64,000 bases of DNA from a candidate division KSB3 bacterium (lineage in GTDB: Bacteria > Moduliflexota > Moduliflexia > Moduliflexales > Moduliflexaceae), in contig PDSJ01000011.1 of the NCBI GenBank assembly GCA_002748425.1, positions 124,001 to 188,000 on the forward strand. Reading direction: 5' to 3'. Within the stretch, counting starts at the first letter, position 1. Each line of letters begins with the position of its first letter. This document shows positions 36,257 through 45,799 of the stretch, piece by piece. The notes under the pieces are model-generated. The model did no database searches and was not told the DNA's origin. It was given only the letters and a program-made list of their open reading frames with translations. Both the position numbers and the translations under genes were made by a program.

Positions 36257-38608
36257 ATGGATCAGGACGTAATCACACAGACCAGAGCTGCGATTAACGA
36301 GCAGCGTCAGGATAAAGAAGCCCTAGCCCTCTACTGGAGATATATCCAAGACGATCATAAAGCTCTGGAACTTCTCCCGGAAGCCTATAGCCTCCTCTAT
36401 ACAGCTTGGTATCAGCACGGTGATGATGAGATCGCCGTGCTGATCGAATTAGCCTATCAGCAGCGTTTTGCCGATACGGATGTTCTGTCGTTCATGGCAG
36501 AAGGTGAATTTCATTACAAGCGTTATGGCAATGCACTTAAACTCTACGATCGCCTCCTGACCTTAAAGGCTCTTGACGACAAAGGCTATCAGCACCTCAA
36601 ACTGGCCTGCTTCAGGCAGCAGTCTTTTGACAATTTCACCAATCTGCTTCTGCAGCGCTGCCTGAAACTCTCTCCCGGGGATCAGAGCATCCTGCGCTTC
36701 CTCTTCTCCCAATATCTCTTGCACGACACATTCAGCTATGGTCCGGGAGCCAAGACGATTTACCAAGCCCTGCTGGAACTGGAACCTGATAATATCGCGG
36801 CACACAGCGCGTTATGCGAATGTTATCTCCGTCAGGGAAAATATGAGGAATCCATTCAAGCCGGTGAAGCAGCCTTGCAATATGAAAAGGGGCACCCGGA
36901 GATTCTGGCGAATCTGGCTAAAGCTTACTATGAAGTCGGCAGTTATGGCAAAGTGGTCAATTGCTGCCGCGACGTCCTGAATAAGCGGCACGCCAGACAC
37001 GACGTTCAGATACTTCTGGCAACGGTGTATGCCCGAAACATGCTGACCACAACCGAGTCCTGCAAGCAATATCGCTTGGCGTTAAATGCGGATCCTGACA
37101 ATCTTCCGATCCGCCTGGCGCTGTTTCGCTCCTATCTCAGAAAACTGCACGTGCGAGATGCCCTGGAAGAGTGCGAACAGATCATGATGCAGCTTTCGGA
37201 ACAGTATGAGGAATCGAATCGCGAATGTATCGTCACGCTCAAAGAGATGATCGCTGAATGTGAGCGTGCGTTGCGGCGCTGCCCCGACGATATTGCGCTC
37301 TATCTCGTCACCGCAAAGCTCTATGAAGAGATCGGGCATTTTAACAAGGCGCTGATCTATTACCGAACACTCCTCGAGCACCCTCTTGAAGGGCCCCTGC
37401 TGTATAAATTGATCGAGGTGCTGGAAAAACTTACGTCCTTTCAAGTCAAAAATCCTCACCTGTATCTCTATCTTGGCCTGCTTTATCACAAGGCTGAGCG
37501 GCAGCGCGAAGCCAAAAAGGCCTTTCGTGCAGTCATGTTTTCAGATCTCGATGAACGCGACGTCGACGATATTCTGATACGGCACGATCGCTCGCTCTGG
37601 CAATATCCCCCGGTTCTTGTCATCCTGGCCCATCATCGTCTGGTGACAAAAGACATTCTCGAAGGATTGGTTCAGGTCTTCCGGGAATCCGACCGTGAGG
37701 ATTGGAAAGGCGTACTTTGGGTTCTTCAAGAGCTGTATGACATCGACGATTTGCTGCCCGAACTGCAACGCAGCTTTGCCTGGGAGAGTTTTTCGGAAAT
37801 TTATCAACAGATCATTACGCTTTTAGCCTATAACAGAACGCCGTATGCGATCCGGCTTCTTCAGGAACTCCTCTCTTCTCCTCAGGAAGCGATTCGACGC
37901 GAAGCGCTGAATGCGTTGTTCCAGATCGATCCCGAGAGCAATGGAGCCTGTCTGGCAGAAATGTCCCTTGACAATCCTTATGCGGATATTCGCCTGGAAA
38001 TCGCCGGCTATTATGCGCAAGAGCCCAGCGCAGACGCCACCGCGCAACTGTTACAGATGCTGCACGACGACGAGGCCGAAATTCGGATCTATGTGATCCG
38101 CGCACTGCAACAACGCGATATCAGCATCCAGAAATTTCGCGAAAGGCTGTTTATCGAGCAAAATGTCGACGTTAAAATCGAAATTATCCGTTTCCTCTCC
38201 CGCTTGCGCGATCCAAAAGAAGTGATCTATCTGGCACATCTGCTCAACGACCTGGTCACCAAGCGTTATGAAGGCAGCAAGCACCCAGGCGGCAACGTCT
38301 ACAGCCGCCTCAAGGAGCTGATCACCCATACGCACAGTTCAGAAGAGGACGTGCATCTGCTCTCCGCATTAATTGATGCCGTCGGCAAACTCCGACTGGA
38401 CGAAAGTCTCTACAGCCTGAGCACTCTGGCCGAACACGAGCGCTCACAGATTCTCCGCATCAAAGCGATCGAAGCGCTCGGACAAATTGGCTCGGCTCGT
38501 GGAATACCCAGTCTGCAGAAGATCCTCCACTCCACTCTCGAGTCCCAGGACATCCGTGCGGCTGCCGAAAAAGCTCTTGATCTCCTCATGCGGGAAAACC
38601 CCTTATAA
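36257..38608 (+). CDS. Large TPR and HEAT-repeat scaffold protein
   Basis: 783 residues, cytoplasmic by lack of signal or membrane segment. Residues about 50-450 form TPR-like repeats (GNALKLYDRLLTLKALDDKGY, CECYLRQGKYEESIQAGEAAL, NLAKAYYEVGSYGKVV, AKLYEEIGHFNKALIYYRTLL). Residues about 520-780 form HEAT-like repeats (AIRLLQELLSSPQEAIRREALNALF in parts, YVIRALQQRD, IEALGQIGSARGIPSLQKIL). Both are protein-binding superhelices. The start lies one base after the MotB/OmpA-like stop, so the products probably work together, perhaps as a cytoplasmic platform on a membrane assembly. It converges with the VanZ-like gene, two bases apart. Confidence 0.85.
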   Translation: MDQDVITQTRAAINEQRQDKEALALYWRYIQDDHKALELLPEAYSLLYTAWYQHGDDEIAVLIELAYQQRFADTDVLSFMAEGEFHYKRYGNALKLYDRLLTLKALDDKGYQHLKLACFRQQSFDNFTNLLLQRCLKLSPGDQSILRFLFSQYLLHDTFSYGPGAKTIYQALLELEPDNIAAHSALCECYLRQGKYEESIQAGEAALQYEKGHPEILANLAKAYYEVGSYGKVVNCCRDVLNKRHARHDVQILLATVYARNMLTTTESCKQYRLALNADPDNLPIRLALFRSYLRKLHVRDALEECEQIMMQLSEQYEESNRECIVTLKEMIAECERALRRCPDDIALYLVTAKLYEEIGHFNKALIYYRTLLEHPLEGPLLYKLIEVLEKLTSFQVKNPHLYLYLGLLYHKAERQREAKKAFRAVMFSDLDERDVDDILIRHDRSLWQYPPVLVILAHHRLVTKDILEGLVQVFRESDREDWKGVLWVLQELYDIDDLLPELQRSFAWESFSEIYQQIITLLAYNRTPYAIRLLQELLSSPQEAIRREALNALFQIDPESNGACLAEMSLDNPYADIRLEIAGYYAQEPSADATAQLLQMLHDDEAEIRIYVIRALQQRDISIQKFRERLFIEQNVDVKIEIIRFLSRLRDPKEVIYLAHLLNDLVTKRYEGSKHPGGNVYSRLKELITHTHSSEEDVHLLSALIDAVGKLRLDESLYSLSTLAEHERSQILRIKAIEALGQIGSARGIPSLQKILHSTLESQDIRAAAEKALDLLMRENPL

Positions 38609-38610
38609 AT

Positions 38611-39549
38611 TTACTCGATCAAATGTACACGATCGATATAAAGGGTCTCAGGAGCGGGCAGTTGAACCACAAATATCCCCAGCGCATCGATCCCGGCCAA
38701 ATCCATATCCCGGCGAAGCGGTGCGTCATGTACCTGCTTCAACGACACCGTAAGGGTATTCCAGCCCTGATGGAGTGCAAACGTTGCGTTAAATCTATCG
38801 TCATGAGCCTGTTCGGTACTCATCGCGTGACCTATATCATGAATTCGGCAATGGACGCGAGACAGCGTCGGAGATTCCGTAAAAATATCCAGCTGGAGAC
38901 ATTGAAAACGTCGCCAATCTCTGGGGAAATAGGCTAATATCGCCCCTGAGTATTGCGCGGTGCTGAGAGAAACTTTCAGTGAGGCATGCCCTTCTTTGGC
39001 AAACCGCCGGTCACGCGTGAGTTCAGCGTTGTTGCCTTTCCAGCGTCCTATCTCAAACGGAGTTTCAAAATTTGACAACACCGGAAACTGCCTCTTGGCA
39101 ACGGCTTCATCAAGAACTGCATACGCAAACGGAAGAAGGGTCACGAGGACAAGCCCCAAGACTCCGAGCTGCAATACTCGTAACAAGCGTCTATCAAGCT
39201 GTTGACGCGACGACCTATAACAAGCCAGAGTTATCAGCGACCCCAGGAGATCATTCAGGACATCAGCAAGGCTAGAGCTTCGACCGATACTGCCTTGCAC
39301 GATTTCGATCAACACCCCGACGCAGAGGGTAAAGAAAAGCACTAAGACGCACTGAATGAGAAACGACGCCGTTGAAATTTTTCTCCATGAGCGCAACAGC
39401 ATATATGACCACAGTGAAAAAGCCACAACATGTCCAAGGTCCCAGAGAGCTTTGTACGACCTGGGAGAAAATCGACTTGGGCCGCCGACAAAAAGCCCTG
39501 CCAGGCAGATTCCAGAAAGACAAAGCAGGATATATATTTTCTTCTGCAA
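38611..39549 (-). CDS. VanZ-like membrane protein fused to a beta-sandwich domain
   Basis: 312 residues. The first about 140 residues hold four or five membrane helices with the VanZ-like pattern (KALWDLGHVVAFSLWSYMLLRSW; VLIEIVQGSIGRSSSLADVLNDLLGSLI is the family core, read in parts). The C-terminal about 160 residues are beta-rich (GHASLKVSLSTAQYSGAILAYF, QLDIFTESPTLSRVHCRIHD, NTLTVSLKQVHDAPL), resembling carbohydrate-binding beta-sandwich modules, probably on the outside. VanZ-like proteins have unclear roles; the fusion suggests a cell-wall or glycan link. It follows the YggT gene on the same strand after about 260 bp. Confidence 0.85.
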   Translation of the reverse strand: MQKKIYILLCLSGICLAGLFVGGPSRFSPRSYKALWDLGHVVAFSLWSYMLLRSWRKISTASFLIQCVLVLFFTLCVGVLIEIVQGSIGRSSSLADVLNDLLGSLITLACYRSSRQQLDRRLLRVLQLGVLGLVLVTLLPFAYAVLDEAVAKRQFPVLSNFETPFEIGRWKGNNAELTRDRRFAKEGHASLKVSLSTAQYSGAILAYFPRDWRRFQCLQLDIFTESPTLSRVHCRIHDIGHAMSTEQAHDDRFNATFALHQGWNTLTVSLKQVHDAPLRRDMDLAGIDALGIFVVQLPAPETLYIDRVHLIE

Positions 39550-39812
39550 CAGGCGACTCCCCCTGATTTCTCCATAGATGATATTCAGTTACAAAACATG
39601 GGCAATATCTTAGCAGATTTCTCCTCTGAAGGAGACGTTGAAGCAATCTCAAGAACATCTTTCCATCCAGGATTGAGGACGACGAGTCAATCTTCAGGGA
39701 GAGTGTCTGAATAGACCCTCGTTCCCCAGCAGGGGGCGAGCCCGGCTTCTCTCTCGAACAGCTCATGTGCGTCGAAGCGTTTTTCGCTTGCACACGCAGA
39801 GTTTCATCTGCG

Positions 39813-40400
39813 TTAGATATACCGCATCAGGAGATAAACCAGGACCAGGAGTAAAAAAGGGGCAAGATCGAGAGCCTGGGGACAGCCTTGGAAATGTATA
39901 TGCAAGGCTGAACGAAATAACGTTCTCAGCCGATCGAGCACCGGCGCAGTCAGCCTGCCGATCAACGGGATGCGCATATGCGCCAGAGGCTGCCGGGGAA
40001 AGAAGCACTGCATGGCAGCCTGAATCGCAGCGATGAGAACGATCCAGAGATAAACACCCAACAAAACATGCAGGATATAAAACAGGGCCTGCATGAGATG
40101 AGCGACAGGATTACCGTTTTTCAGGCTTTGAACCACAACAATTCGCACAAAGTAGATCGCAACGATCGCAAATAAGGGCGTAATATCGAATGGTGCAGTG
40201 TAGCGGGATAAAGGCACATACTTCCTGAAAAAGCTAAATAACGGGTCGGTCACACGACGCAGGAAATAGTTGATCTTCCGGGCTGTCGGATGTTGAGGAG
40301 CCAACGGAATCCAGGAAAGCAGGACTGCGGCAAAAACAATCCAGAGGTAAAGTTCCAGAAGTAGATCGAGGATAACGGCCAGGCCGGATAGTAAATTCAT
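39813..40400 (-). CDS. YggT-family membrane protein (two YGGT repeats)
   Basis: 195 residues with two copies of the YGGT unit, each two helices: LDLLLELYLWIVFAAVLLSW with TDPLFSFFRKYVP, and LLGVYLWIVLIAAIQAAM with APVLDRLRTLF. Four membrane segments in all. YggT proteins often sit next to proC, as here (11 bp downstream), and are linked to cell division or osmotic resistance in some bacteria. A gaggtga ribosome site precedes the ATG. Confidence 0.93.
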   Translation of the reverse strand: MNLLSGLAVILDLLLELYLWIVFAAVLLSWIPLAPQHPTARKINYFLRRVTDPLFSFFRKYVPLSRYTAPFDITPLFAIVAIYFVRIVVVQSLKNGNPVAHLMQALFYILHVLLGVYLWIVLIAAIQAAMQCFFPRQPLAHMRIPLIGRLTAPVLDRLRTLFRSALHIHFQGCPQALDLAPFLLLVLVYLLMRYI

Positions 40401-40411
40401 CGCATCACCTC

Positions 40412-41224
40412 TTAAGCGCCCAATTCCTGCGAACGTTTGGTCGCAGCCTCAACCGCATCGATCAGCGTAGCGGTCAGTCCGCCGCGTTCCAAGGCATGCA
40501 CGCCGGCAATCGAGGTTCCCCCAGGGGACGTGACCATGTCCCGCAGTTGCATAGGATGCTTTCCACTCTCACGCGCCATTTTGGCAGATCCATACAAGGT
40601 TTGAATCGCAAGTTGTTGGGCAATGTCTCGTGAAAAACCGACTTTTACCCCGGCATCTGCCAGCGCGTTGATGATGTGAAAGACATACGAAGGACCACTT
40701 CCGCTCAAGCCGGTCACCGCATCCATCAGCTTTTCTTCAACCACGACTGTATCACCGACTGCGCTAAAAATCTCTCGGGAAATCTGCACTTCGGTCTCTG
40801 TGGCGTACTTTCCGGGACTTAACGCGGTGACAGCAGCGTGAACAAGCGCCGCAATGTTGGGCATGGCCCGCACGATTCGTACAGCTTCCAGCACGTCCTG
40901 AATTGCCGCAATGTTGACACCGGCAGCAATGGAAACAACGAGTTTTTTCGTATCGACATATTCGGCAATCTCCTGAAGCACGACCGGAACAACCTGTGGC
41001 TTGACTGCTAATATAAGAATCTCCGAGGATTTCACAACCGCTGCATTGTCAAGAAAAGTCTTCATGCCGTAGGTCTTACGCAAGCAGTTCACGCGCTCTT
41101 CAGAAATATCACTGACGGCGAGATGATCCGGATCTACCACGCCCGCAGGCTGCAGAAGTCCTCTGACAAGCGCCTCTGCCATATTGCCTGCACCGATGAT
41201 TCCAATTTGTTTGTGTCGCAGCAT
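40412..41224 (-). CDS. proC: Pyrroline-5-carboxylate reductase
   Basis: 270 residues from the ATG at 41224, which follows an aaggaag site by about seven bases; the ATG pair at 41248 has no such site. It reduces 1-pyrroline-5-carboxylate to proline with NAD(P)H. The nucleotide-binding motif IGIIGAGNMAEALVRGLL starts the protein; ILAVKPQVVPVVL, VRAMPNIAALVHAAVTAL and the substrate-binding C-terminal GLSGSGPSYVFHIINALADAGVKVG (read in parts) are all in place. Cytoplasmic; same operon as the upstream TPR gene and the downstream yggT. Confidence 0.97.
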   Translation of the reverse strand: MLRHKQIGIIGAGNMAEALVRGLLQPAGVVDPDHLAVSDISEERVNCLRKTYGMKTFLDNAAVVKSSEILILAVKPQVVPVVLQEIAEYVDTKKLVVSIAAGVNIAAIQDVLEAVRIVRAMPNIAALVHAAVTALSPGKYATETEVQISREIFSAVGDTVVVEEKLMDAVTGLSGSGPSYVFHIINALADAGVKVGFSRDIAQQLAIQTLYGSAKMARESGKHPMQLRDMVTSPGGTSIAGVHALERGGLTATLIDAVEAATKRSQELGA

Positions 41225-41251
41225 ACTGTTACTTCCTTGTTTCATCACAGG

Positions 41252-42220
41252 CTAATTCGAGACCATACCTGGTGTTTCTGCCGGCGCAGCTCCGGCGTCA
41301 TCTTCAGCATGCGCTTCTTCCACGCTTGCCGCATCCGGAGCAGGCTCATCCTCCTCTGCTGTTTCATCGTCAGCATCTTCGACCGCTGTCGTGTCCGGAT
41401 CACTCTCCTCTGCTCCGTTGTCTTCTGTTTCAGAAGCTGCTTCCTCTTCCTTAGCCGGGGGTGGGAATTCCTGATCGAGCCGGACAATTTCCAGGGCTTC
41501 TCTGGCTTGACTTTTTATCGCCGCTGAGGTGCTTGAATCAATAACAGCCTGATAGAGTGCTGCAGCGTGTTCTTTCTCACCGAGTAAACGATAATTTCTG
41601 GCAAGATCCATCTGAATGCCCGCTTTTTGAGCATCAGTCACACTTTCCTCCAATGCCTTAAAACTCTCGACCGCTTTCCGATATTCGCCTTCCTGCTCGA
41701 AAATATACGCCAGGCTTTTTTGGGAGCTCAATGCAAGCTGTCCGTCAGCATATCTTTTGACATAAGTCGAAAAATATTCGCGGGCTTCAGGATAATTTCC
41801 CCGTTCGTATTCAAGGCAGCCCAGGAAAAACACGGCTCGTTCCCCAGTCGGGCTTCCTGAATATTTCTTTACAAGCAGCTTAAAACTTGCGATGCTTTCC
41901 TGAGACAGTTTATCGGCCTCATCGCTCCCCTCGTCCCCGCCAGCCATGCGTTGCGCATCCTTCGCGTCCAGGCTGAATTGCATGGCTTTCCATTCAAGGG
42001 CTGTCGCTTTTTGAGCCTGCCTCTGCTGAAACTTTATCATCGTACTAGCGATAAATAGCACAAGAATCAGCGCAGCGATGCCGATACCGATACGTTTCAG
42101 ATTCTGTGTCACCCAATCCATGAGCTTATGAAGGTAAAGCTCCGCAACGAATTGATTTCTGAAGTCTTTTTCGTGTGATTTAACACGTTGGCCCTGTTGT
42201 GAAGAAGATTTGTTCGCCAT
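41252..42220 (-). CDS. Membrane-anchored TPR protein with acidic tail
   Basis: 322 residues. A basic N-terminus (about 1-45) leads to one membrane helix (IGIGIAALILVLFIASTMI), like YfgM/BamD-type or tetratricopeptide ancillary proteins, then three or four TPR units (ERAVFFLGCLEYERGNYPEAREYF, LAYIFEQEGEYRKAVESF, LARNYRLLGEKEHAAALYQAVI). The last 70 residues are almost entirely Glu, Asp and Ala, so disordered and acidic. It resembles YfgM in layout (TM then TPR), but I do not claim orthology. Upstream of proC with overlap-level spacing. Confidence 0.8.
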   Translation of the reverse strand: MANKSSSQQGQRVKSHEKDFRNQFVAELYLHKLMDWVTQNLKRIGIGIAALILVLFIASTMIKFQQRQAQKATALEWKAMQFSLDAKDAQRMAGGDEGSDEADKLSQESIASFKLLVKKYSGSPTGERAVFFLGCLEYERGNYPEAREYFSTYVKRYADGQLALSSQKSLAYIFEQEGEYRKAVESFKALEESVTDAQKAGIQMDLARNYRLLGEKEHAAALYQAVIDSSTSAAIKSQAREALEIVRLDQEFPPPAKEEEAASETEDNGAEESDPDTTAVEDADDETAEEDEPAPDAASVEEAHAEDDAGAAPAETPGMVSN

Positions 42221-42391
42221 GTGAATCGATCCTTTCCCGAATATAACTCTATGCCTCTTGGAGTGTTAGACTTGATGGGTATCCCAGGCAGCCTCTTGTC
42301 CTTTGGCTCTGATAAAAAGAGGGACTCTGCCTTGTCTTGGACAACAACGGTTTATTAACGCGATGTTTCCAATCCACTGTGGAAAGTCAAG

Positions 42392-42892
42392 TCAAAAACG
42401 TTCTGATTGAAAAAAATCAACATGAATCAACTGCACGACCGCCTGGGCAGCGATGCCTTCTCCGCGTCCGGTATATCCCAAGCCCTCGGTTGTCGTGGCT
42501 TTGACATTGACTCTGTCCGCTGATGTGCGTAATGCAGCAGCGAGCTTGTCCTGCATTACAGCGATATAGGAATGAAGTTTGGGGCGCTGAGCGATCACAA
42601 CCGTATCAAGGTTTGCAAGCCGGAATTCTCGTCCTGCCATTAGCTCTCTCACCCGCTCCAGCAGAATCATACTTGAAATGCCTGTATAAGCGGGATCGCT
42701 ATCAGGAAAATGTCTCCCGATGTCGCCGAGTCGAAGTGCGCCCAATATGGCATCGCAGACTGCATGAGTCAGGACATCAGCGTCAGAATGTCCCAGCAGG
42801 CCCTTTTCAAATGGGATCACAACCCCTCCGAGAATCAGCCTGCGCTCATCCACCAGGCGGTGGACGTCGAATCCAATTCCAACTCGAAACAT
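42392..42892 (-). CDS. ispF: 2-C-methyl-D-erythritol 2,4-cyclodiphosphate synthase
   Basis: 166 residues from the ATG at 42892; the frame also offers a TTG at 42898. Converts CDP-ME 2-phosphate to MEcPP in the non-mevalonate isoprenoid pathway. Signatures: GIGFDVHRL (zinc ligands Asp and His), LLGHSDADVLTHAVCDAILGA (zinc His), DIGRHFPDSDP, and the C-terminal KATTTEGLGYTGRGEGIAAQA. Directly downstream of ispD, the usual arrangement. Confidence 0.98.
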   Translation of the reverse strand: MFRVGIGFDVHRLVDERRLILGGVVIPFEKGLLGHSDADVLTHAVCDAILGALRLGDIGRHFPDSDPAYTGISSMILLERVRELMAGREFRLANLDTVVIAQRPKLHSYIAVMQDKLAAALRTSADRVNVKATTTEGLGYTGRGEGIAAQAVVQLIHVDFFQSERF

Positions 42893-42965
42893 AGGCAAAG
42901 GACGTTTGAGTGTGCAAAGATGTCAGAACGTCAGAAGAGTCTTTTCTCCCGGCACACTCAGACGA

Positions 42966-43715
42966 TTAATTTCCTCGTTCATCTTGCCAAAATGCCTCGG
43001 CAATCAGCAGATCGTCAGGAGTAGTTATTTTGATATTCCGGTACGAACCACTAACAATTTTTACTGCATGTCCAAAATGCTCAGCCAGCATAGCATCATC
43101 AGTCACTTGCAATTGCAGAGCCGCCGCACGTTTGTGCAGGTCCCGGATAAGATCGCAACGGAAGGTCTGCGGCGTTTGAATCTGCCAGAGGGCATTGCGA
43201 TCGAACGTTTCTTTGACAAAGACCTCCCCTGATGATCCTGAAACATCTTCTTCCTCAGGATGACAGACAACGCCTTGTTTGATCGTATCCTTCACTGGAA
43301 CAGCGACCACACAGGCGCCATGAATTCGAGCCTCCCGCACGGAATCAACAAGCATCGCTTCCGTCACAAACATGCGGACAGCATCATGAATTACGACAAT
43401 CTCAGTCTGAGGATTTACCGTTTGCAGGCCGTTCCAGACCGAAGCCTGCCGCTCCTGTCCGCCTGCAACGATTGTCGAGAGTTTCTGGATATGATAGCGG
43501 TGAACGATTTTTTCACATGGCGAACGAAGTTCTTCACCGGTCACCAGCACAATTTCGTCGACAAGCTCCGAACGTTCAAACGCCATCAGGCTGTGAGCCA
43601 GAATCGGAATCCCTCCAATCGGCAAAAATTGTTTTGGCAGCTTCGCAGAGGTCTTCATGCGCCTGCCTTGGCCAGCGGCGACAATCACAGCACTGACAGA
43701 GACGCTGATGCTCAT
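42966..43715 (-). CDS. ispD: 2-C-methyl-D-erythritol 4-phosphate cytidylyltransferase
   Basis: 249 residues. Couples CTP to MEP in the non-mevalonate pathway. The nucleotide-binding loop AVIVAAGQGRRMKTSAKLPKQF, the VIHDAVRMFVT segment, PVKDTIK, and TPQTFRCDLI with DDAMLAEHFGHAVKIVSGS are all in the expected order. The usual HDxARP motif reads HDAVRM, a slight deviation. A longer loop (about 140-155; CHPEEEDVSGSSGE) is inserted. Lies between the PIN-TRAM gene and ispF, as in many Gram-positives. Confidence 0.97.
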   Translation of the reverse strand: MSISVSVSAVIVAAGQGRRMKTSAKLPKQFLPIGGIPILAHSLMAFERSELVDEIVLVTGEELRSPCEKIVHRYHIQKLSTIVAGGQERQASVWNGLQTVNPQTEIVVIHDAVRMFVTEAMLVDSVREARIHGACVVAVPVKDTIKQGVVCHPEEEDVSGSSGEVFVKETFDRNALWQIQTPQTFRCDLIRDLHKRAAALQLQVTDDAMLAEHFGHAVKIVSGSYRNIKITTPDDLLIAEAFWQDERGN

Positions 43716-43758
43716 AAAAATTTATGCACAGTCATGCTCCTCAAAACAAGCGATTGAC

Positions 43759-44772
43759 TTATTTGACAGGAGTGCTGCCAGCGAGCTGTCCGAAAATCAT
43801 TCGGCCAGCCGTGGTTTGGAGTACGCTGGTCACAGACACGCCGACGGTCTGACCGATCAGCTTTTTCGCATGATCGATGACAATCATTGTCCCATCGTCA
43901 AGATAGGCGATCCCCTGATCGTATTCCTTGCCTTCTTTCAAGACCTGAACTTCGATCTCTTCTCCCGGCAACACAACCGGCTTCAGGGCATTGGCCAATT
44001 CGTTGACATTCAGCACCGACACGCCTTGAAGTTCTGCAACTTTATTCAGATTGAAGTCATTTGTGATCAGCTTCGCTTCCATCAGCTTGGCAAGCTCGAC
44101 AAGTTTTGCATCGATTTCTGGAATTTCAGGGAAATCTTGTTCGGTGATCTCCACCTGAATATCAACCCGCTTCTGAATTTTATGCAGGATTTCCAGCCCG
44201 CGCCGTCCGCGATTGCGTTTAATAGAATCCGCAGAATCAGCAATATGCTGCAATTCCTGAAGAATGAACTGTGGAATAAGCAGCACACCTTCCAGAAATC
44301 CGGTTTCAGAAAGGTCAGCGATACGCCCGTCGATGATCACACTGGTATCAAGGATCTTATAATTTTTACTCAGATGGCGTTCGGAAACAGAGCTGCGCTG
44401 GAAGTCCATCGAAACATGCTGCAAACGTGTCATACCGATCATAGCCCCTGTGAGCACACATAACACACTCAGTGAGCGTTGCAGATACAACAGCAGTCCG
44501 CTGGATTCCACAACATTAAGAAAAAACACCCTGAGCAAAAAAAACGAGATCACAAGACCGATGATCCCGCCCAGTATCGCTCCAAGCATCGCTTTAGAAG
44601 AGACTTTGCGAAGAATAAATTCCAGAAACAATGTGAGAACAGCGAGCATCAGCCCCCATGCCACGCCGACAAGGCTGCTTTCAAGGGAATGTCCCTGCTG
44701 GAAACCGAAAACATATCCCGTGACTCCCAAAATGCCTGCAAAAACAATCTTTCCTGCACGAGTAGAGTTCAC
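43759..44772 (-). CDS. PIN and TRAM domain membrane protein (YacL type)
   Basis: 337 residues from the GTG at 44772, chosen because aaggag lies ten bases upstream; the longer frame to 44991 overlaps carD. Four hydrophobic N-terminal helices ([75 protein letters not shown]) precede a PIN nuclease-like domain ([14 protein letters not shown], first acidic residue; [24 protein letters not shown]) and a C-terminal TRAM RNA-binding domain ([22 protein letters not shown]). YacL-type proteins are predicted RNases; the position before ispD-ispF is conserved in Bacilli. Confidence 0.93.
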   Translation of the reverse strand: MNSTRAGKIVFAGILGVTGYVFGFQQGHSLESSLVGVAWGLMLAVLTLFLEFILRKVSSKAMLGAILGGIIGLVISFFLLRVFFLNVVESSGLLLYLQRSLSVLCVLTGAMIGMTRLQHVSMDFQRSSVSERHLSKNYKILDTSVIIDGRIADLSETGFLEGVLLIPQFILQELQHIADSADSIKRNRGRRGLEILHKIQKRVDIQVEITEQDFPEIPEIDAKLVELAKLMEAKLITNDFNLNKVAELQGVSVLNVNELANALKPVVLPGEEIEVQVLKEGKEYDQGIAYLDDGTMIVIDHAKKLIGQTVGVSVTSVLQTTAGRMIFGQLAGSTPVK

Positions 44773-44891
44773 TTCCTGTTCTCTCCTTAAACTTAACGGA
44801 ACGTGTTGTAGGCCATACCGCAGCTCACAAAGGCCGACAGGGAATACAGCCACATCCCCTGACCAACAGGAATATGGCACAAAAATAACGA

Positions 44892-44921
44892 GAGTGTTTG
44901 GAACCCTTTCTCCAAACACTC
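44892..44921 (-). terminator. Terminator of carD
   Basis: An 11-bp perfect stem (44892-44902 with 44911-44921), eight-base loop. On the - strand it is followed by a TTATTTTTGT tract and lies 57 bases beyond the carD stop. It separates carD from the PIN-TRAM gene. Confidence 0.8.
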
Positions 44922-44977
44922 CCGACCTCTCCACTACGTCTTCTTTCTCTGCATAGACAGACGTTATACGACGGCCT

Positions 44978-45460
44978 TCAGGCTGCGGCACAGCATTTAT
45001 TGATTAAGGATTCTGCCTGAGCTGTTCCGATTTTTTTGGAATGCGCAATTTCCATGACAATCAGCTCACGAGTACTATCCAGCATCTTGCGTTCGCCAAA
45101 CGAAAGTTCTTTTTTCTGGCCCAGCCGTGTTAAATTTTTAAAGACTTCTGCAATTTCGTAAATGGAACCGGTTCTGATTTTGTCCAGGTTGAAATTATAC
45201 CGTTTGTTCCATTTTGGCGGCATATTATTGATTTCATCGCTTAAGATATCAAACACCCTTTCAACTTCCGGTTCCTGAATGATCTGCCGTAAGCCGACTT
45301 TTTGCGCATTAAATGTCGGAACAATAATTTTCAGATCTTTTCCAATGATGCTTAATACATAGCATGTCACTTTCTGCCCGGCGATTTCTTTTTCTTCAAC
45401 CCCTTCAATCCTTCCGACGCCATGGCTCGGATACACAACCTTATCTCCAACAGTAAACAT
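44978..45460 (-). CDS. CarD/CdnL-family transcription regulator
   Basis: 160 residues from the ATG at 45460. The upstream in-frame extension is rejected because its codons contain the ribosome site (aaggagg, 11 bases before this ATG). N-terminal Tudor-like RNA-polymerase-interacting domain: [29 protein letters not shown], read in parts, followed by a helical DNA-binding C-terminus ([35 protein letters not shown]). Such proteins bind RNA polymerase beta subunit and stabilise open promoter complexes. Vicinal cysteines near the C-terminus (NKCCAAA) are unusual. Confidence 0.95.
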   Translation of the reverse strand: MFTVGDKVVYPSHGVGRIEGVEEKEIAGQKVTCYVLSIIGKDLKIIVPTFNAQKVGLRQIIQEPEVERVFDILSDEINNMPPKWNKRYNFNLDKIRTGSIYEIAEVFKNLTRLGQKKELSFGERKMLDSTRELIVMEIAHSKKIGTAQAESLINKCCAAA

Positions 45461-45799
45461 CAACGTATTTTCCTCCTTGCTCGGAACTATTTCTGACAAT
45501 CTGCTTTAAAATGATTAATGATCGTAAAATCGTTCTTCTCATACAGCACTCAGGAAAAAATTTTTACGGAGTACTCACTCACGACAATCGTTTTTCCTCC
45601 CGTGAGAGCATCAAAAAGCACACAACACTCTCTGGCAAAGCTTTTTCTTGAATAATGGAAATCTCAGAACGTTAAACCTTACTTTAGAAACCCTGAGCAG
45701 ATCATGTGTTATAAACCATAATCTCATAATTTCCATTTTTAAACAAGAAATATCTGCCTTTTTCAGTGAATAAATTCATCATCTCGCGTCGAAACAGGC
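45461..45799. other. AT-rich gap with carD promoter region
   Basis: About 340 bp without a supported gene, upstream of carD and downstream of ymdB (both - strand). AT-rich, with a run AAAAAATTTTTAC at 45554-45566. A carD promoter must lie here; I could not pick a convincing -35/-10 pair. Confidence 0.45.

Noticed and set aside
39272..39793. 173-residue - strand frame overlapping the start of the VanZ-like gene
   Set aside because: It is out of frame with the VanZ-like protein over most of its length and has no coherent domain or membrane pattern; the 312-residue reading is clearly the gene.
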